Shown: positions 33,944 through 43,378 of the stretch, piece by piece | How the letters are laid out: each line of letters begins with the position of its first letter | Numbering within the stretch: position 1 is the first letter of the stretch | Notes under the pieces: model-generated | Seen by the model: the letters and a program-made list of their open reading frames with translations, nothing else | The model's database searches: none | Told to the model about the DNA's origin: nothing | Program-made: the position numbers and the translations under genes | From: Streptococcus xiaochunlingii | GTDB lineage: Bacteria; Bacillota; Bacilli; Lactobacillales; Streptococcaceae | DNA: 64,000 nucleotides | Direction of reading: 5' to 3' | NCBI RefSeq assembly: GCF_006385805.1 | Contig: NZ_VFSG01000003.1 | Location: 62,001-126,000, forward strand

Positions 33944-34792
33944 TCATTTCTTGAAATAGCGCTTCACATCTGACCTACATGCTTCCAACAACGTTATTTC
34001 ATCAGTTAATTCGAGTAACTGCAAGCCTTCATCAACTAGCTTTTTATCACTTAAACAAATTCCAAGTGTCACTTTAGCATTTCCTAGAAAATCATATCGC
34101 TTACTTTTTTTGGCCGTATCTAACAATAGATAACTGATACTGGTACACTTCTCCAGCAAACCATTCCACAGAAAAATACTAGCTAAATTTGAGAGTAATT
34201 TATACTTGGTGGGAAGAATCTCTGTATAATCAGAGTAATCATTGAGCCTATCTATAACTTCATCACAGATAGAAATCACTGTTTCTAGTGGAAGTGTAAA
34301 TAAAATAACGACAATTAATTTAAGGTCACTATGATACCAGGCATCCTGATTTTTAATTTCGTTCCATGCATCCATGGCCATCATTCTTACCTTCTCATCT
34401 GGACCAGATTCTCGCAAACAAAGAATGACATCTACTCTTTTTAATATATTTGACACAGGAATGTCATTAGGATATTTTTTTAAATAAGTTACACTCTTAT
34501 TCTTCAGTTCCAATAATTTATCATTTGATCGATAGGCATTGTTATCTTCTGCTAATAAGATAATTTCTTCCCTATCGGAGTGGTGGTAAGAATGGCATAT
34601 ATATCGAAATTCTTCGAAATCTAAGCCAACTTGCTTTAGAAGATGCTCCATCAACTCAAAACTAGGTACCACTTGGTTCGATTCAATACGCGATAAATGC
34701 GCTCTTGAAATGTAACCCTGGCAAACTTCCTCTTGACTAATATGTTTTGATTTCCGTATTTTTTTATAGATCGTACCGTAATCCCAACGCAT
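33944..34792 (-). CDS. Rgg/GadR/MutR-family transcriptional regulator
   Basis: This 282-residue regulator has an N-terminal XRE helix-turn-helix (residues about 5-60, KHISQEEVCQGYISRAHLSR). A helical C-terminal domain follows, of the Rgg/MutR type with KYKLLSNLASIFLWNGLLEK. Rgg proteins respond to short hydrophobic peptides or act alone on neighbouring genes. It is divergent from a set of short ORFs (34888-35557), which are candidate targets or signals. The ATG at 34792 agrees with the family N-terminus. Confidence 0.83.
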   Translation of the reverse strand: MRWDYGTIYKKIRKSKHISQEEVCQGYISRAHLSRIESNQVVPSFELMEHLLKQVGLDFEEFRYICHSYHHSDREEIILLAEDNNAYRSNDKLLELKNKSVTYLKKYPNDIPVSNILKRVDVILCLRESGPDEKVRMMAMDAWNEIKNQDAWYHSDLKLIVVILFTLPLETVISICDEVIDRLNDYSDYTEILPTKYKLLSNLASIFLWNGLLEKCTSISYLLLDTAKKSKRYDFLGNAKVTLGICLSDKKLVDEGLQLLELTDEITLLEACRSDVKRYFKK

Positions 34793-34887
34793 AACAACTC
34801 CACCTCTAATTATGTGTATATATGTGACATTTTTACATTTCGATATATATTTAGTATATCATATATATTAAAAAAAGAGGGGAAAAC

Positions 34888-34947
34888 GTGAAAAAATCAC
34901 TATTTATTCTTTATAGTATCACTCCCACTCTTCAATTTGTTAGATAG
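34888..34947 (+). CDS. Short hydrophobic peptide ORF divergent from the Rgg gene
   Basis: The 19-codon ORF starts at GTG with GAGGGG upstream: MKKSLFILYSITPTLQFVR. It has a positive N-terminus and hydrophobic middle as in short hydrophobic peptide pheromones. It ends in a charged residue and lacks the usual acidic or glycine-rich C-terminal signal, so it may instead be the truncated start of a small bacteriocin. Confidence 0.35.
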   Translation: MKKSLFILYSITPTLQFVR

Positions 34948-34992
34948 TTGGCGATGGTGGGGATTCCATTAATTGAAGGGATGTGTCCATAG

Positions 34993-35115
34993 ATGAACAA
35001 AAGAAGCTTCAAAAAAATGTTTCTAATATTTATTTTAGGTATCATTGTAGGTCTATTCTTAATCCCATTACTTAGACCACTTATAGTTGATTGGCTAAAA
35101 ACTATATTTGGTTAA
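34993..35115 (+). CDS. Small single-helix membrane peptide
   Basis: The 40-residue ORF begins MNKRSFKKMFLIFILGIIVG and continues LFLIPLLRPLIVDWLKTIFG. It has a basic N-terminus and one membrane helix. There is no clear ribosome binding site (GAAGGGATG lies about 12 bp upstream). It could be a small toxin or immunity peptide, or a bacteriocin-like peptide. The family is unknown. Confidence 0.4.
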   Translation: MNKRSFKKMFLIFILGIIVGLFLIPLLRPLIVDWLKTIFG

Positions 35116-35326
35116 TAGTAACGATAACCTTATTTAACAAAAAAGTTTTCCCTTTTATTTTTTAATAGCATTGTTTTGACAAATTAACTTCCACGTTTAT
35201 TGGCGGTAGAAGTTGGTTTGAGAATTTAGCACTTTGATGACCTTAGATCCTTATAATCCTACACGTACAGGTATGACTTTTAGTTTTAGATATTCTCATT
35301 AGTTTAATTAAAGGAGGGACTGTGTT

Positions 35327-35557
35327 ATGGTAACTAAGTATTACAAGTATATTCCTTGGTTGGTTTTAGGAGCTATTGGATCTTATGAGTCCGCAACTTA
35401 TTTTGGACATAGTACATTTGATATACTGTATTTATCTATTGTTTTTATGATTGTTTACGTAGCTTTGTTCATTCTACACGAAAAATATCTGAAATATAAA
35501 TATAAAGAAATATTTACACAGATTATGAGCAATCCTGAAAAAGATCATCATCCCTAG
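35327..35557 (+). CDS. Small two-helix membrane protein
   Basis: This 76-residue protein begins MVTKYYKYIPWLVLGAIGSY. Two hydrophobic segments (about 8-24 and 32-50) are followed by a basic C-terminal tail (HEKYLKYKYKEIF). AAAGGAGGG lies upstream. Small proteins of this shape are often immunity proteins next to bacteriocin genes, but no such gene is recognised here. It is the last gene before the right boundary repeat. Confidence 0.55.
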   Translation: MVTKYYKYIPWLVLGAIGSYESATYFGHSTFDILYLSIVFMIVYVALFILHEKYLKYKYKEIFTQIMSNPEKDHHP

Positions 35558-35595
35558 TAAGAAGTTAAGTAGGGGTTCAATACGAATCAATACAT

Positions 35596-35680
35596 AAGAA
35601 AAACGCTGATTTCAAGCGTTTTTTCTTTTTGCCTAATGCGATATATTGCACTGTATTTCAATCCAAACTCTACCTTTTTT
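35596..35680 (+). repeat. Direct repeat S4 (right boundary of accessory region)
   Basis: It repeats 8958-9041, including the AACGCT/AGCGTT terminator stem, TTTTTGCC, the GCGATATATTGCACTGTATT part and ACTCTACCTTTTT, with about two substitutions. A weaker match extends 5' (TTCAATACGAATCAATAC versus TTCAATACGGATTAATAC after rpmG). Confidence 0.8.
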
Positions 35681-35837
35681 GGATAAATTTCAATGAATAT
35701 ACTAGCTTATAGAAAGAATTTAAAAACTATGACTTTCCGAAAAAGAGTCATTTTCCGGAAAGTTGAGTAATGTAAAAAGATGTGTATGAAAACATTAATT
35801 TAAGATTTCTTCAATTGTCAAATTAAGCTAGAAGAAA

Positions 35838-35862
35838 AAACCTCTAGCTATTAGCTAGAGGT
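35838..35862 (-). terminator. Terminator of the first LPXTG gene
   Basis: The stem AACCTCTAGCT/AGCTAGAGGTT (35838-35848/35852-35862) is followed on the minus strand by TTTTTTC. Confidence 0.8.
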
Positions 35863-35878
35863 TGCGATTTAGTCAGGT

Positions 35879-37855
35879 TTATTGATTTGAAAGTTTACGT
35901 TTCAATAAGATAGCACCTGATAGAACAACTGCTCCTAGGACAATGAATCCAGTAGCTGCGACTTCACCTGTACTTGGGAGAACTTTCTTCCGACCTTTAC
36001 CGTTGCCATCGCCGGTACCTTCAGTTGTTGAAGATGATGGAGTTGGGTTTGGAGTAGTCGTCACTTTAGTAGTCGGTTCTTCACTTGTAGTAGTTGTTGT
36101 AGTCGTGGTTTCGCCTGTAGTAGTTGTTGTAGTCGTGGTTTCACCTGTAGTTGTCGTGGTTGAAGTAGTAGTCGGCTCTTCAGTTGTCGTAGTCGTTGAA
36201 GTAGTAGTCGGCTCTTCGGTTGTCGTAGTCGTTGAAGTAGTAGTCGGCTCTTCAGTTGTCGTAGTTGTTGAAGTAGTAGTCGGCTCTTCGGTTGTCGTAG
36301 TCGTTGAAGTAGTAGTCGGCTCTTCAGTTGTAGTTGTTGTTGAAGTAGTAGTCGGCTCTTCAGTTGTAGTTGTAGAAGTAGTTGTAGGCTCTTCAGTAGT
36401 TGTTGTAGAAGTAGTTGTAGGCTCTTCAGTTGTAGTAGTTGTAGAAGTAGTTGTGGTTTCTTCAGTTGTAGTTGTTGTAGAAGTAGTTGTGGTTTCTTCA
36501 GTTGTAGTAGTTGTAGAAGTAGTTGTGGTTTCTTCAGTTGTAGTTGTAGTAGTTGTAGAAGTAGTTTCTTCCTTCGGATTCACAATCGTTTTGGTCACTG
36601 AATGGTCTGCTCCAAAATCTTCAACATTAACCACAGTATCAGCTTCTTTGATGATATGACCTGAAGGGGCTTCAATTTCAGTTAAGATATATTTATCTTT
36701 CAACAGTTTACCAACGGCAATATTACCATTTTCGTCTGATTCAAACTCACCGATAACTTGATTATTAGCTTGACGAACAACTCTAAACTTAGCACCTTTA
36801 AGTGGTTGGTTAGCATCATCGACTTTATGAATATTGATTGAGTAAACATAACCAACACCAGCACCACCAGCAATTTGAACGGCAGCAGCATTCGTTACAT
36901 TTTTGGTTTCAATACCTAGACCTTTAAGAGTTGCTTCATTTTTCAAGACCTCTCCGTCGGCTGGATCATAATTTAAACGAACATTATAAGAAATACGATA
37001 TTGGTCATTTTCAGTAACATCGCCTAAATCGATAACAAATGATTGACCATCTTCGCTAATGGTAATCTTATGTTGGTCTGTTACATCAACTCTATCAGAG
37101 AATACCCATTCGCCAGTATCATAAGAGAATTTACCTTTAATAATTTTAATGCTATCTTTTTCGTATGAAGCATTCGTAAATTGTAAGTGATCTTCGAGTG
37201 TGGCATTCTTAATATTTTGCTTTGTACGATTGACAGAAATCGTGTATTGGACTTCCCTTTGGTCCCCTGCGTTTACCCAACTAGTCTTTGTTAGAAGTCT
37301 AGGATTTCCATCACCTATACCAGTAAATGAAACTTTACCAGCAACTTTTGTTTCTTTGTTAATGGTGATTTCTACTGGAACCTCACCTTTTTGAGGGTGT
37401 TTTTTGAAATCGATACGAGCGTAAAAGAAGAATGATCCGCTGGTATCTGAGTGTTTTTCAACATAATCCGTATAGGTAATTGTAATGGATTTATTATCTG
37501 GGCTTACCTCAGCATTTGCGATAACTTCCTTCGTATTTATATCAAGAATTTGAAACGAAGTGTTAGTAATCATCAAAGCATCTGGAACAGTAACTACAGT
37601 TGAATCTCCTGCTTTAACATTTTTTCCAGACAAATCATAATCAGCGTTGATTCGGAAAGTTGCCCACTGTTGTAAGTCCCAGTCGAGAACACCTCCTTCG
37701 TTATTTGATACTTTAATATTTTGGATTGTATCAACAAATTTTCCAGATACTGAAACCTCAGGAGTTTCTGCAGAGATTTTATTCCAATTAAATGTAAAAA
37801 TCGCAACTAATAAACAAAGAATGAACGGAAAAATCCAACTTTTCTTTTTGTCCAT
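35879..37855 (-). CDS. LPXTG-anchored Cna-like adhesin with Thr-rich repeats
   Basis: This is a 658-residue cell-wall surface protein. It has a signal peptide (about 1-30) and two Ig-like adhesin domains of the Cna/SdrC N2-N3 type (about 35-325, with TVTVPDALMI-like and SYNVRLNYDPADGEVLKNEA segments). One CnaB/SpaA prealbumin-like domain follows (about 335-425, SINIHKVDDANQPLKGAKFR and YILTEIEAPSGHI), then a Thr/Glu-rich stalk of repeats like TTTTSTTTTTEEP (about 430-600). The sorting signal is LPSTGEVAATGF plus a membrane helix and KRK tail. Sortase A would anchor it. The ligand is not known; collagen or fibrinogen are typical for the class. Confidence 0.9.
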   Translation of the reverse strand: MDKKKSWIFPFILCLLVAIFTFNWNKISAETPEVSVSGKFVDTIQNIKVSNNEGGVLDWDLQQWATFRINADYDLSGKNVKAGDSTVVTVPDALMITNTSFQILDINTKEVIANAEVSPDNKSITITYTDYVEKHSDTSGSFFFYARIDFKKHPQKGEVPVEITINKETKVAGKVSFTGIGDGNPRLLTKTSWVNAGDQREVQYTISVNRTKQNIKNATLEDHLQFTNASYEKDSIKIIKGKFSYDTGEWVFSDRVDVTDQHKITISEDGQSFVIDLGDVTENDQYRISYNVRLNYDPADGEVLKNEATLKGLGIETKNVTNAAAVQIAGGAGVGYVYSINIHKVDDANQPLKGAKFRVVRQANNQVIGEFESDENGNIAVGKLLKDKYILTEIEAPSGHIIKEADTVVNVEDFGADHSVTKTIVNPKEETTSTTTTTTTEETTTTSTTTTTEETTTTSTTTTTEETTTTSTTTTTEEPTTTSTTTTEEPTTTSTTTTEEPTTTSTTTTTEEPTTTSTTTTTEEPTTTSTTTTTEEPTTTSTTTTTEEPTTTSTTTTTEEPTTTSTTTTTGETTTTTTTTGETTTTTTTTSEEPTTKVTTTPNPTPSSSTTEGTGDGNGKGRKKVLPSTGEVAATGFIVLGAVVLSGAILLKRKLSNQ

Positions 37856-38304
37856 TTTTACCTTCCTTTTTCATAAACTTGGGTGTTTTATAAAAATCAT
37901 TTATTTACACTTTTATAAGGAAGAGTGTAATAAAATAATCGTTTATAAGACACACGGCTACAACATAACTTTGTAGGAAATACTGTTTAATATGCAAGAT
38001 CACGTTGGGATTTGAAATCAAAAATATTTTCTACAAAGTGAATTATATCACAAATAAAACAATGTATCAACCCAAAATATGTTTGTATATTATAAAATCA
38101 TATCAAAATATAGCATAAATTGATGAGGTGAGTTATATATCCAATTTTAATAGAGATGCATATATTAGAGTGGAGCAAATAATTTTGAAGTTTATTTTAA
38201 AGAGTTAAGGATTAGAAAAAGGATTTACCTCTAAATTAGAAGTAAATCCTTTTAAAACCTTTTGTCAAACCTTAAGATAAATTAGTAAGTTAAAATACAG
38301 ACCG
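37856..38304. other. Spacer between the two LPXTG genes
   Basis: 449 AT-rich bases have no gene. A terminator for the upstream minus-strand gene lies at 38218-38254 (AAGGATTTAC/GTAAATCCTT). Confidence 0.65.
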
Positions 38305-40038
38305 CTAGTTATTAGACATTTTACGTTTCAATACAATAGCACCTGATAGGACAAGTACTCCTGAGAATACTAGGCCAGTTGCTACGACTTCACCTGTACT
38401 TGGGAGAAGGACTTTGCGTCCACCACCGTTACCATCTGCATTTCCGCCAGGGTTTCCTGGTGTTGTGGTTGTACCATCCTTACCTGGTGTAGTTGTGGTT
38501 GTGGTTGTTGCATCTTCACTTACTGTAGTAGTTGTGGTTGTTGCATCTTCACTTACTGTAGTAGTTGTGGTTGTTGCATCTTCACTTACTGTAGTAGTTG
38601 TGGTTGTTGCATCTTCACTTACTGTAGTTGTAGTGGTAGTTTCACCATCACCTTCACCTCCACCATGGTTATCTGGATTTTCCGGAGTTGGTGTGGTGGT
38701 GGTAGTTGTTGTAGGTTCCTCGGTTGACGAAGTAGTTGTAGTTGTTGTAGGTTCCTCGGTTGTTGTAGTTGTGGTTGTGGTTGTTGTAGATTCCTCTGTT
38801 GAGGAAGTAGTTGTAGTTGTTGTAGGTTCCTCGGTTGACGAAGTAGTTGTAGTTGTTGTAGGTTCCTCGGTTGATGAAGTAGTTGTAGTTGTTGTAGATT
38901 CCTCTGTTGATGAAGTAGTTGTAGTTGTTGTAGGTTCCTCTGTTGAGGAAGTAGTTGTAGTTGTTGTAGGTTCCTCGGTTGATGAAGTAGTTGTAGTTGT
39001 CGTAGGTTCCTCGGTTGTTGTAGTTGTTGTAGTTTTATCACCATCAACACCACCATCTGCTCGAATATTTGATACAGAAGAATTCTTCTGTATTGCCACA
39101 ACAGCTGCTTCACCTTTTATACGATACCAAGCTTGGCTATGATTTTCAAACTTAGCTTGATCAGGATTTGTTACTTTTGTTTTATATATAACTGTGAAAC
39201 CAGTTAGTACGGCGTCCTCTTGAGGAATTTTAATTGAAATTTTTCCAGTTTGCGCATCTGCAGTAAATTGAGCATCAGGAAAATCTTTTAAAAAGTTTGT
39301 AATCGCATCAGATCCACTATAATATCCCGACTTTTTACCTGTTACAATAATCATCCAACTATCTGTCTCCAGAGTGTGGCCTGGCTGAATTTGATCTTCT
39401 ACGCGTACTTCATCATCAACATCCACCTTCATATTATTGATATTTAAGCTCCATAGAATATGATCAGGATCGTTAGCTTTCATGTCCCCGGCCTTTAAGT
39501 AAAATGGTGCAGAGGACTTTCCGGTAGCTACTTTCTTGACGGAAATCTCCACCGTTTTGGTCCCACTCGTGATACGAAAACTACCAGTATGTTCTTTCTC
39601 GGTATTGGTTTCATTGTGGGCTTCGATTTCAAACTCCCCCCAACCACGAATGTTTTCAAGATTGGTTATTCCGTCATTGAAGGTCACTTTGGCTTCTCCA
39701 TCAGTGATTACCATATCTCCTACATACGTACCTTCAATCGTTAATTTAATGGTTTTCTTAAATCCAGCCCCATGAATTGTTCCTGAATTTGGCCAAGTTA
39801 CTTGGAGGGTATCTCCCGACTTAATTTTTTGAGCATGCTCGTCAAAAGTGAATTTAACAGTTGTTTGACCTCCGTTATACAATTCGTTTGATGAAACAGT
39901 TAATGAGCTGACATTATTGCTAACATCAGCTGCTTGCACCACTTTTTTTGGAGTGATGAGAATTAGTAGTAACGGTAAAAACGCAATAAATAGAAGCTTA
40001 GGCAGTTGTCCCTTAAAAATTCTTTTCATTTTTTCCAA
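38305..40038 (-). CDS. LPXTG-anchored adhesin with Thr-rich repeats (second)
   Basis: This is a 577-residue surface protein. It has a signal peptide (about 1-37, ending VVQAAD) and two Ig-like adhesin domains (about 40-325: GGQTTVKFTFDEHAQKIKSG, DDEVRVEDQIQPGHTLETDS). A low-complexity stalk of units like STEEPTTTTTTS and VSEDATTTTTT follows, then LPSTGEVVATGLVFSG, a membrane helix and KRK. There is no CnaB domain. The TTG at 40038 is chosen because GGAG lies 6 bp upstream, while the ATG three codons later would be too far. The last about 40 residues are almost those of the neighbouring LPXTG protein, so the pair shares an anchor module. The stalk repeats invite length variation. Confidence 0.88.
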   Translation of the reverse strand: MEKMKRIFKGQLPKLLFIAFLPLLLILITPKKVVQAADVSNNVSSLTVSSNELYNGGQTTVKFTFDEHAQKIKSGDTLQVTWPNSGTIHGAGFKKTIKLTIEGTYVGDMVITDGEAKVTFNDGITNLENIRGWGEFEIEAHNETNTEKEHTGSFRITSGTKTVEISVKKVATGKSSAPFYLKAGDMKANDPDHILWSLNINNMKVDVDDEVRVEDQIQPGHTLETDSWMIIVTGKKSGYYSGSDAITNFLKDFPDAQFTADAQTGKISIKIPQEDAVLTGFTVIYKTKVTNPDQAKFENHSQAWYRIKGEAAVVAIQKNSSVSNIRADGGVDGDKTTTTTTTEEPTTTTTTSSTEEPTTTTTTSSTEEPTTTTTTSSTEESTTTTTTSSTEEPTTTTTTSSTEEPTTTTTTSSTEESTTTTTTTTTTEEPTTTTTTSSTEEPTTTTTTTPTPENPDNHGGGEGDGETTTTTTVSEDATTTTTTVSEDATTTTTTVSEDATTTTTTVSEDATTTTTTTPGKDGTTTTPGNPGGNADGNGGGRKVLLPSTGEVVATGLVFSGVLVLSGAIVLKRKMSNN

Positions 40039-40357
40039 TATATCTCCTAAATTTTTAAAATCATTGTTTGTGTCAAGTACACGTTATAGGACTTTTTGAA
40101 AATTATTTAAAGATTCTCCTTCCTAAAGTTTTTAGTTATAAAACAATCCTATGTAGTGAATTATATCACAAGGTATACCAGGTTTCAATACTATAACTTT
40201 GATTATTTAAATTAAATAGTAGAAACAACTTAATGTGTTGTGCATTAAATATCAGATAATTGGAATTGACTCTTAAATAAATTGTCGAAAACGGTAAGTA
40301 TTGCTTTTTCTCTAAAAAAGCGTATAATCAAAATCATACTATTTAAAGGGAGTCTCT
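40039..40357. promoter_or_regulatory. Divergent spacer with asnA promoter
   Basis: On the plus strand TTGCTT (40301-40306), a 16-bp spacer and TATAAT (40323-40328) form the asnA promoter. The other part is AT-rich upstream sequence of the adhesin gene. Confidence 0.65.
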
Positions 40358-41350
40358 ATGAAGAAGAGTTTTATTCACCAACAAGAAGAAATTTCATTTG
40401 TAAAAACAACGTTTACTCAATATTTGAAAGACAAACTAGAAGTCGTTGAGGTTCAAGGTCCAATCTTAAGCAAGGTAGGAGATGGGATGCAGGACAACCT
40501 ATCCGGTGTGGAAAACCCTGTCTCTGTAAAGGTCTTACAAATTCCTAATGAAACTTATGAAGTGGTTCATTCCCTTGCAAAATGGAAGCGTCATACCTTG
40601 GCGCGGTTTGGCTTTGGGGAAGGGGAAGGTCTCTTCGTCCATATGAAGGCTCTTCGTCCAGATGAAGATTCTTTGGATGCGACCCACTCAGTTTATGTTG
40701 ACCAATGGGACTGGGAAAAGGTCATTCCAAATGGGAGCCGTAACCTAGCTTACTTGAAGGAAACAGTTGAAAAAATCTACAAGGCCATTCGTTTGACGGA
40801 GTTGGCAGTTGAAGCTCGCTATGATATTGAATCGATCCTGCCGAAGCAAATCACCTTTATCCACACAGAAGAGTTGGTAGAGCGTTATCCTGACTTGACA
40901 CCGAAAGAACGGGAAAATGCCATCACCAAAGAATATGGAGCTGTCTTTTTGATTGGGATTGGTGGCGTCTTATCAGATGGCAAACCGCACGATGGACGGG
41001 CACCAGACTATGACGACTGGACAACAGAAACCGAAAATGGCTACAAGGGCTTAAACGGGGATATCCTTGTTTGGAATGATAACCTAGGGGCGGCATTCGA
41101 ATTATCTTCTATGGGGATTCGGGTTGATGAAGACACACTCAAGCGCCAGGTTGCTATTACAGGAGATCAAGATCGTTTAGAATTGGAATGGCACCGCGCG
41201 CTCTTGAATGGCCTCTTTCCACTAACTATTGGAGGTGGGATCGGTCAATCGCGGATGGCTATGTTCTTGCTTCGTAAGCAACATATCGGAGAAGTCCAAA
41301 CCAGCGTCTGGCCGCAGGAAGTTCGCGAACAATATGAAAATATCTTATAA
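40358..41350 (+). CDS. asnA: Aspartate-ammonia ligase (asparagine synthetase A)
   Basis: AsnA makes asparagine from aspartate, ammonia and ATP in the cytosol. The 330-residue protein is full-length, with the class-II-synthetase-like fold. Visible signatures include [49 protein letters not shown] and [21 protein letters not shown] precedes the ATG. It is a single-gene unit that marks return to core genome, with a terminator at 41381-41413. Confidence 0.97.
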   Translation: MKKSFIHQQEEISFVKTTFTQYLKDKLEVVEVQGPILSKVGDGMQDNLSGVENPVSVKVLQIPNETYEVVHSLAKWKRHTLARFGFGEGEGLFVHMKALRPDEDSLDATHSVYVDQWDWEKVIPNGSRNLAYLKETVEKIYKAIRLTELAVEARYDIESILPKQITFIHTEELVERYPDLTPKERENAITKEYGAVFLIGIGGVLSDGKPHDGRAPDYDDWTTETENGYKGLNGDILVWNDNLGAAFELSSMGIRVDEDTLKRQVAITGDQDRLELEWHRALLNGLFPLTIGGGIGQSRMAMFLLRKQHIGEVQTSVWPQEVREQYENIL

Positions 41351-41380
41351 GATAGTTGAAAGTAAAGCAACGAAAGAAAT

Positions 41381-41413
41381 CGAGCCTTGCATGTGATGCG
41401 GGCTCTATTTTTA
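41381..41413 (+). terminator. Terminator of asnA
   Basis: GAGCC/GGCTC is followed by TATTTTTA. The loop can also pair (GCAT/ATGC). Confidence 0.65.
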
Positions 41414-41501
41414 AGGGCTGGAGAAGTTACCTTTTTCTATTCCTGATAGGCTTGTAGACTGATTTTATCGCTTGAGCGCTGTCACGGACTATAAATTATG
41501 A

Positions 41502-41507
41502 TAGAAT
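41502..41507 (+). promoter_or_regulatory. -10 of the hisS promoter
   Basis: TAGAAT is preceded by TGA (extended -10), with CTGTCA at the -35 position (41479-41484). No T-box leader fits in the 30-nt leader. Confidence 0.6.
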
Positions 41508-41540
41508 AAATAGTACAATGCAAGCAAAGGAGTGGTGTCT

Positions 41541-42815
41541 ATGAAATTACAAAAACCAAAAGGAACCCAAGATATCCTGCCACAGGAGTCCGCTAAGTGG
41601 CAATATGTAGAAGGATTTGCTCGCGAAACCTTTAAAAAATACAATTATGCAGAGATCCGTACACCGATTTTTGAGCATTACGAGGTGATTAGTCGTTCGG
41701 TAGGGGATACAACGGATATCGTGACCAAGGAGATGTACGACTTTTATGACAAGGGAGATCGTCACATTACTTTGCGTCCGGAAGGGACAGCACCAGTGGT
41801 CCGCTCCTATGTTGAAAATAAACTCTTTGCACCAGAGGTTCAAAAGCCAAGCAAGGTCTATTATATCGGTCCCATGTTCCGCTATGAACGCCCTCAGGCT
41901 GGCCGTTTGCGTCAATTCCACCAGATTGGAGTAGAGTGCTTTGGATCTAGCAATCCTGCAACGGATGTTGAGACGATTGCCATGGCTGACCAATTCTTCA
42001 AAGAGATTGGCATTGAAAATGTCGTCCTCCACTTGAATACCCTTGGTAGCACAGCTAGTCGGGCAGCTTATCGTCAAGCTTTGATCGACTACCTCCTTCC
42101 AATGAAGGACCAACTTTCAAAAGATAGCCAACGTCGTCTAGAGGAAAATCCGCTCCGCGTCTTGGACTCAAAAGAAAAAGAAGACAAGCAAGCGGTTGAG
42201 AATGCTCCATCTATCCTGGACTATTTAGACGAAGAAAGCCAGGCACACTTTGATGCCGTACGGGCTATGCTAGACGGTCTCGGAATTGACTATGTCATCG
42301 ATACCAATATGGTACGTGGCCTAGACTACTATAACCACACTATTTTTGAGTTCGTGACAGAAGTGGATGGGAATGAGTTGACCGTTTGTGCGGGTGGTCG
42401 TTACGATGGCTTGGTAGAATATTTTGGTGGACCAGCAACGCCAGGTTTCGGTTTTGGGATGGGACTTGAGCGTCTCTTGTTGATCCTTGATAAACAAGGA
42501 GTTGAGCTTCCTGTTGAGACATCATTGGATGTCTACATTGCTGTGTTGGGTTCAGAAGCAGAAGTAGCTGCCTTGGAATTGGTTCAGGCCCTTCGTCGTC
42601 AAGGCTTCATCGCAGAACGTGATTACCTAGGCCGTAAGTTGAAGGCTCAGTTCAAGTCAGCTGACGTCTTTGGGGCCAAAACTATCATTGCCTTAGGTGG
42701 TAGCGAGGTTGAAAGTGGGCAAATCACCGTCAAAAACAACCAGACTCGCCAGGAAGTGACCACGTCCATCGAAGAAGTAAAAAATGATTTTCAGACTATT
42801 TTGAATCAACTATAA
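41541..42815 (+). CDS. hisS: Histidyl-tRNA synthetase
   Basis: HisRS charges tRNA-His. The 424-residue class II synthetase has motif 1 region [10 protein letters not shown], motif 2 [12 protein letters not shown] and [15 protein letters not shown]. The histidine-specific motifs are [12 protein letters not shown] and [15 protein letters not shown], and motif 3 is [15 protein letters not shown]-terminal anticodon-binding domain (about 325-424) completes it. The start at 41541 has AAAGGAGTGG upstream; three extra upstream codons would bury that site. It is separate from asnA. Confidence 0.97.
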   Translation: MKLQKPKGTQDILPQESAKWQYVEGFARETFKKYNYAEIRTPIFEHYEVISRSVGDTTDIVTKEMYDFYDKGDRHITLRPEGTAPVVRSYVENKLFAPEVQKPSKVYYIGPMFRYERPQAGRLRQFHQIGVECFGSSNPATDVETIAMADQFFKEIGIENVVLHLNTLGSTASRAAYRQALIDYLLPMKDQLSKDSQRRLEENPLRVLDSKEKEDKQAVENAPSILDYLDEESQAHFDAVRAMLDGLGIDYVIDTNMVRGLDYYNHTIFEFVTEVDGNELTVCAGGRYDGLVEYFGGPATPGFGFGMGLERLLLILDKQGVELPVETSLDVYIAVLGSEAEVAALELVQALRRQGFIAERDYLGRKLKAQFKSADVFGAKTIIALGGSEVESGQITVKNNQTRQEVTTSIEEVKNDFQTILNQL

Positions 42816-43378
42816 AAAGAAAAGACGGATGCCGAGAAGGTATCGGTCTCAGATTGAAGGAAAAATTCTTAGAAACTTTCCTTAGGTGAGTACGGACGTC
42901 AGCGAACTTCGTAGAAGTTCGCTGACTTATTAAGATACAAAGGGCGTCTGCGGATACAGTCAAAATAGGAAGTTTGACGCAGAATCTTGCGATTTTAGGA
43001 GAACTTATCTTTTTGACACAATCCGCAGCCCGTGTTCAATTAGTTTTGAACCCCTTCGCTTTTTAATTTCTATGCTCAGGCTAAAACAGTTTCCCAAACT
43101 GTTTTACTTTCAAAACTCCCGAATGCTTGAAACACCACTGTTTCAAGCATTTTTCTCACAGCGGAAAGTTTCAGAGATTCTTAAATGACTCAAAGTAATA
43201 GAAGTCAATTTTTTGAAAAATTATCTAGCTATTTTAAGTAAAAAATAGTCTGTCTTTTTTGTCTGTCCTCTATTTTCTCCTTGTGGAGAAAGCTGACAGT
43301 TGGGTCCATTTTTGATATACTAGTAGGGTATGCATGTGCTCTCAAGCATTTGCAAGTCTAGTAAAGGAAAAACAAAGT
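42816..43378. repeat. Hairpin-rich intergenic repeat downstream of hisS
   Basis: About 560 bp carry no gene. They contain a perfect 12-bp hairpin GTCAGCGAACTT/AAGTTCGCTGAC (42898-42926), the word TTAAGATACAAAG (42930-42942) shared with the ntpD spacer, an inverted repeat AAACAGTTT..AAACTGTTT (43084/43096), and TGCTTGAAAC...GTTTCAAGCA then T5 (43123-43155). A TATACT -10 at 43315 serves the next gene. Confidence 0.65.

Noticed and set aside
36060..36560. Short regular DNA repeats that might look like a CRISPR array
   Set aside because: They are in-frame coding repeats of the Thr-rich stalk, with no unique spacers.
35943..36659. Long Val/Ser-rich open frame on the plus strand opposite the first LPXTG gene
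   Set aside because: It is the antisense of Thr-rich repeats (ACT/ACA codons read as GTA/GTT) and has no ribosome binding site.
38414..39142. Val-rich plus-strand frame and Gln/Leu-rich frame over the second LPXTG stalk
   Set aside because: Same cause: low-complexity repeats leave all frames open.
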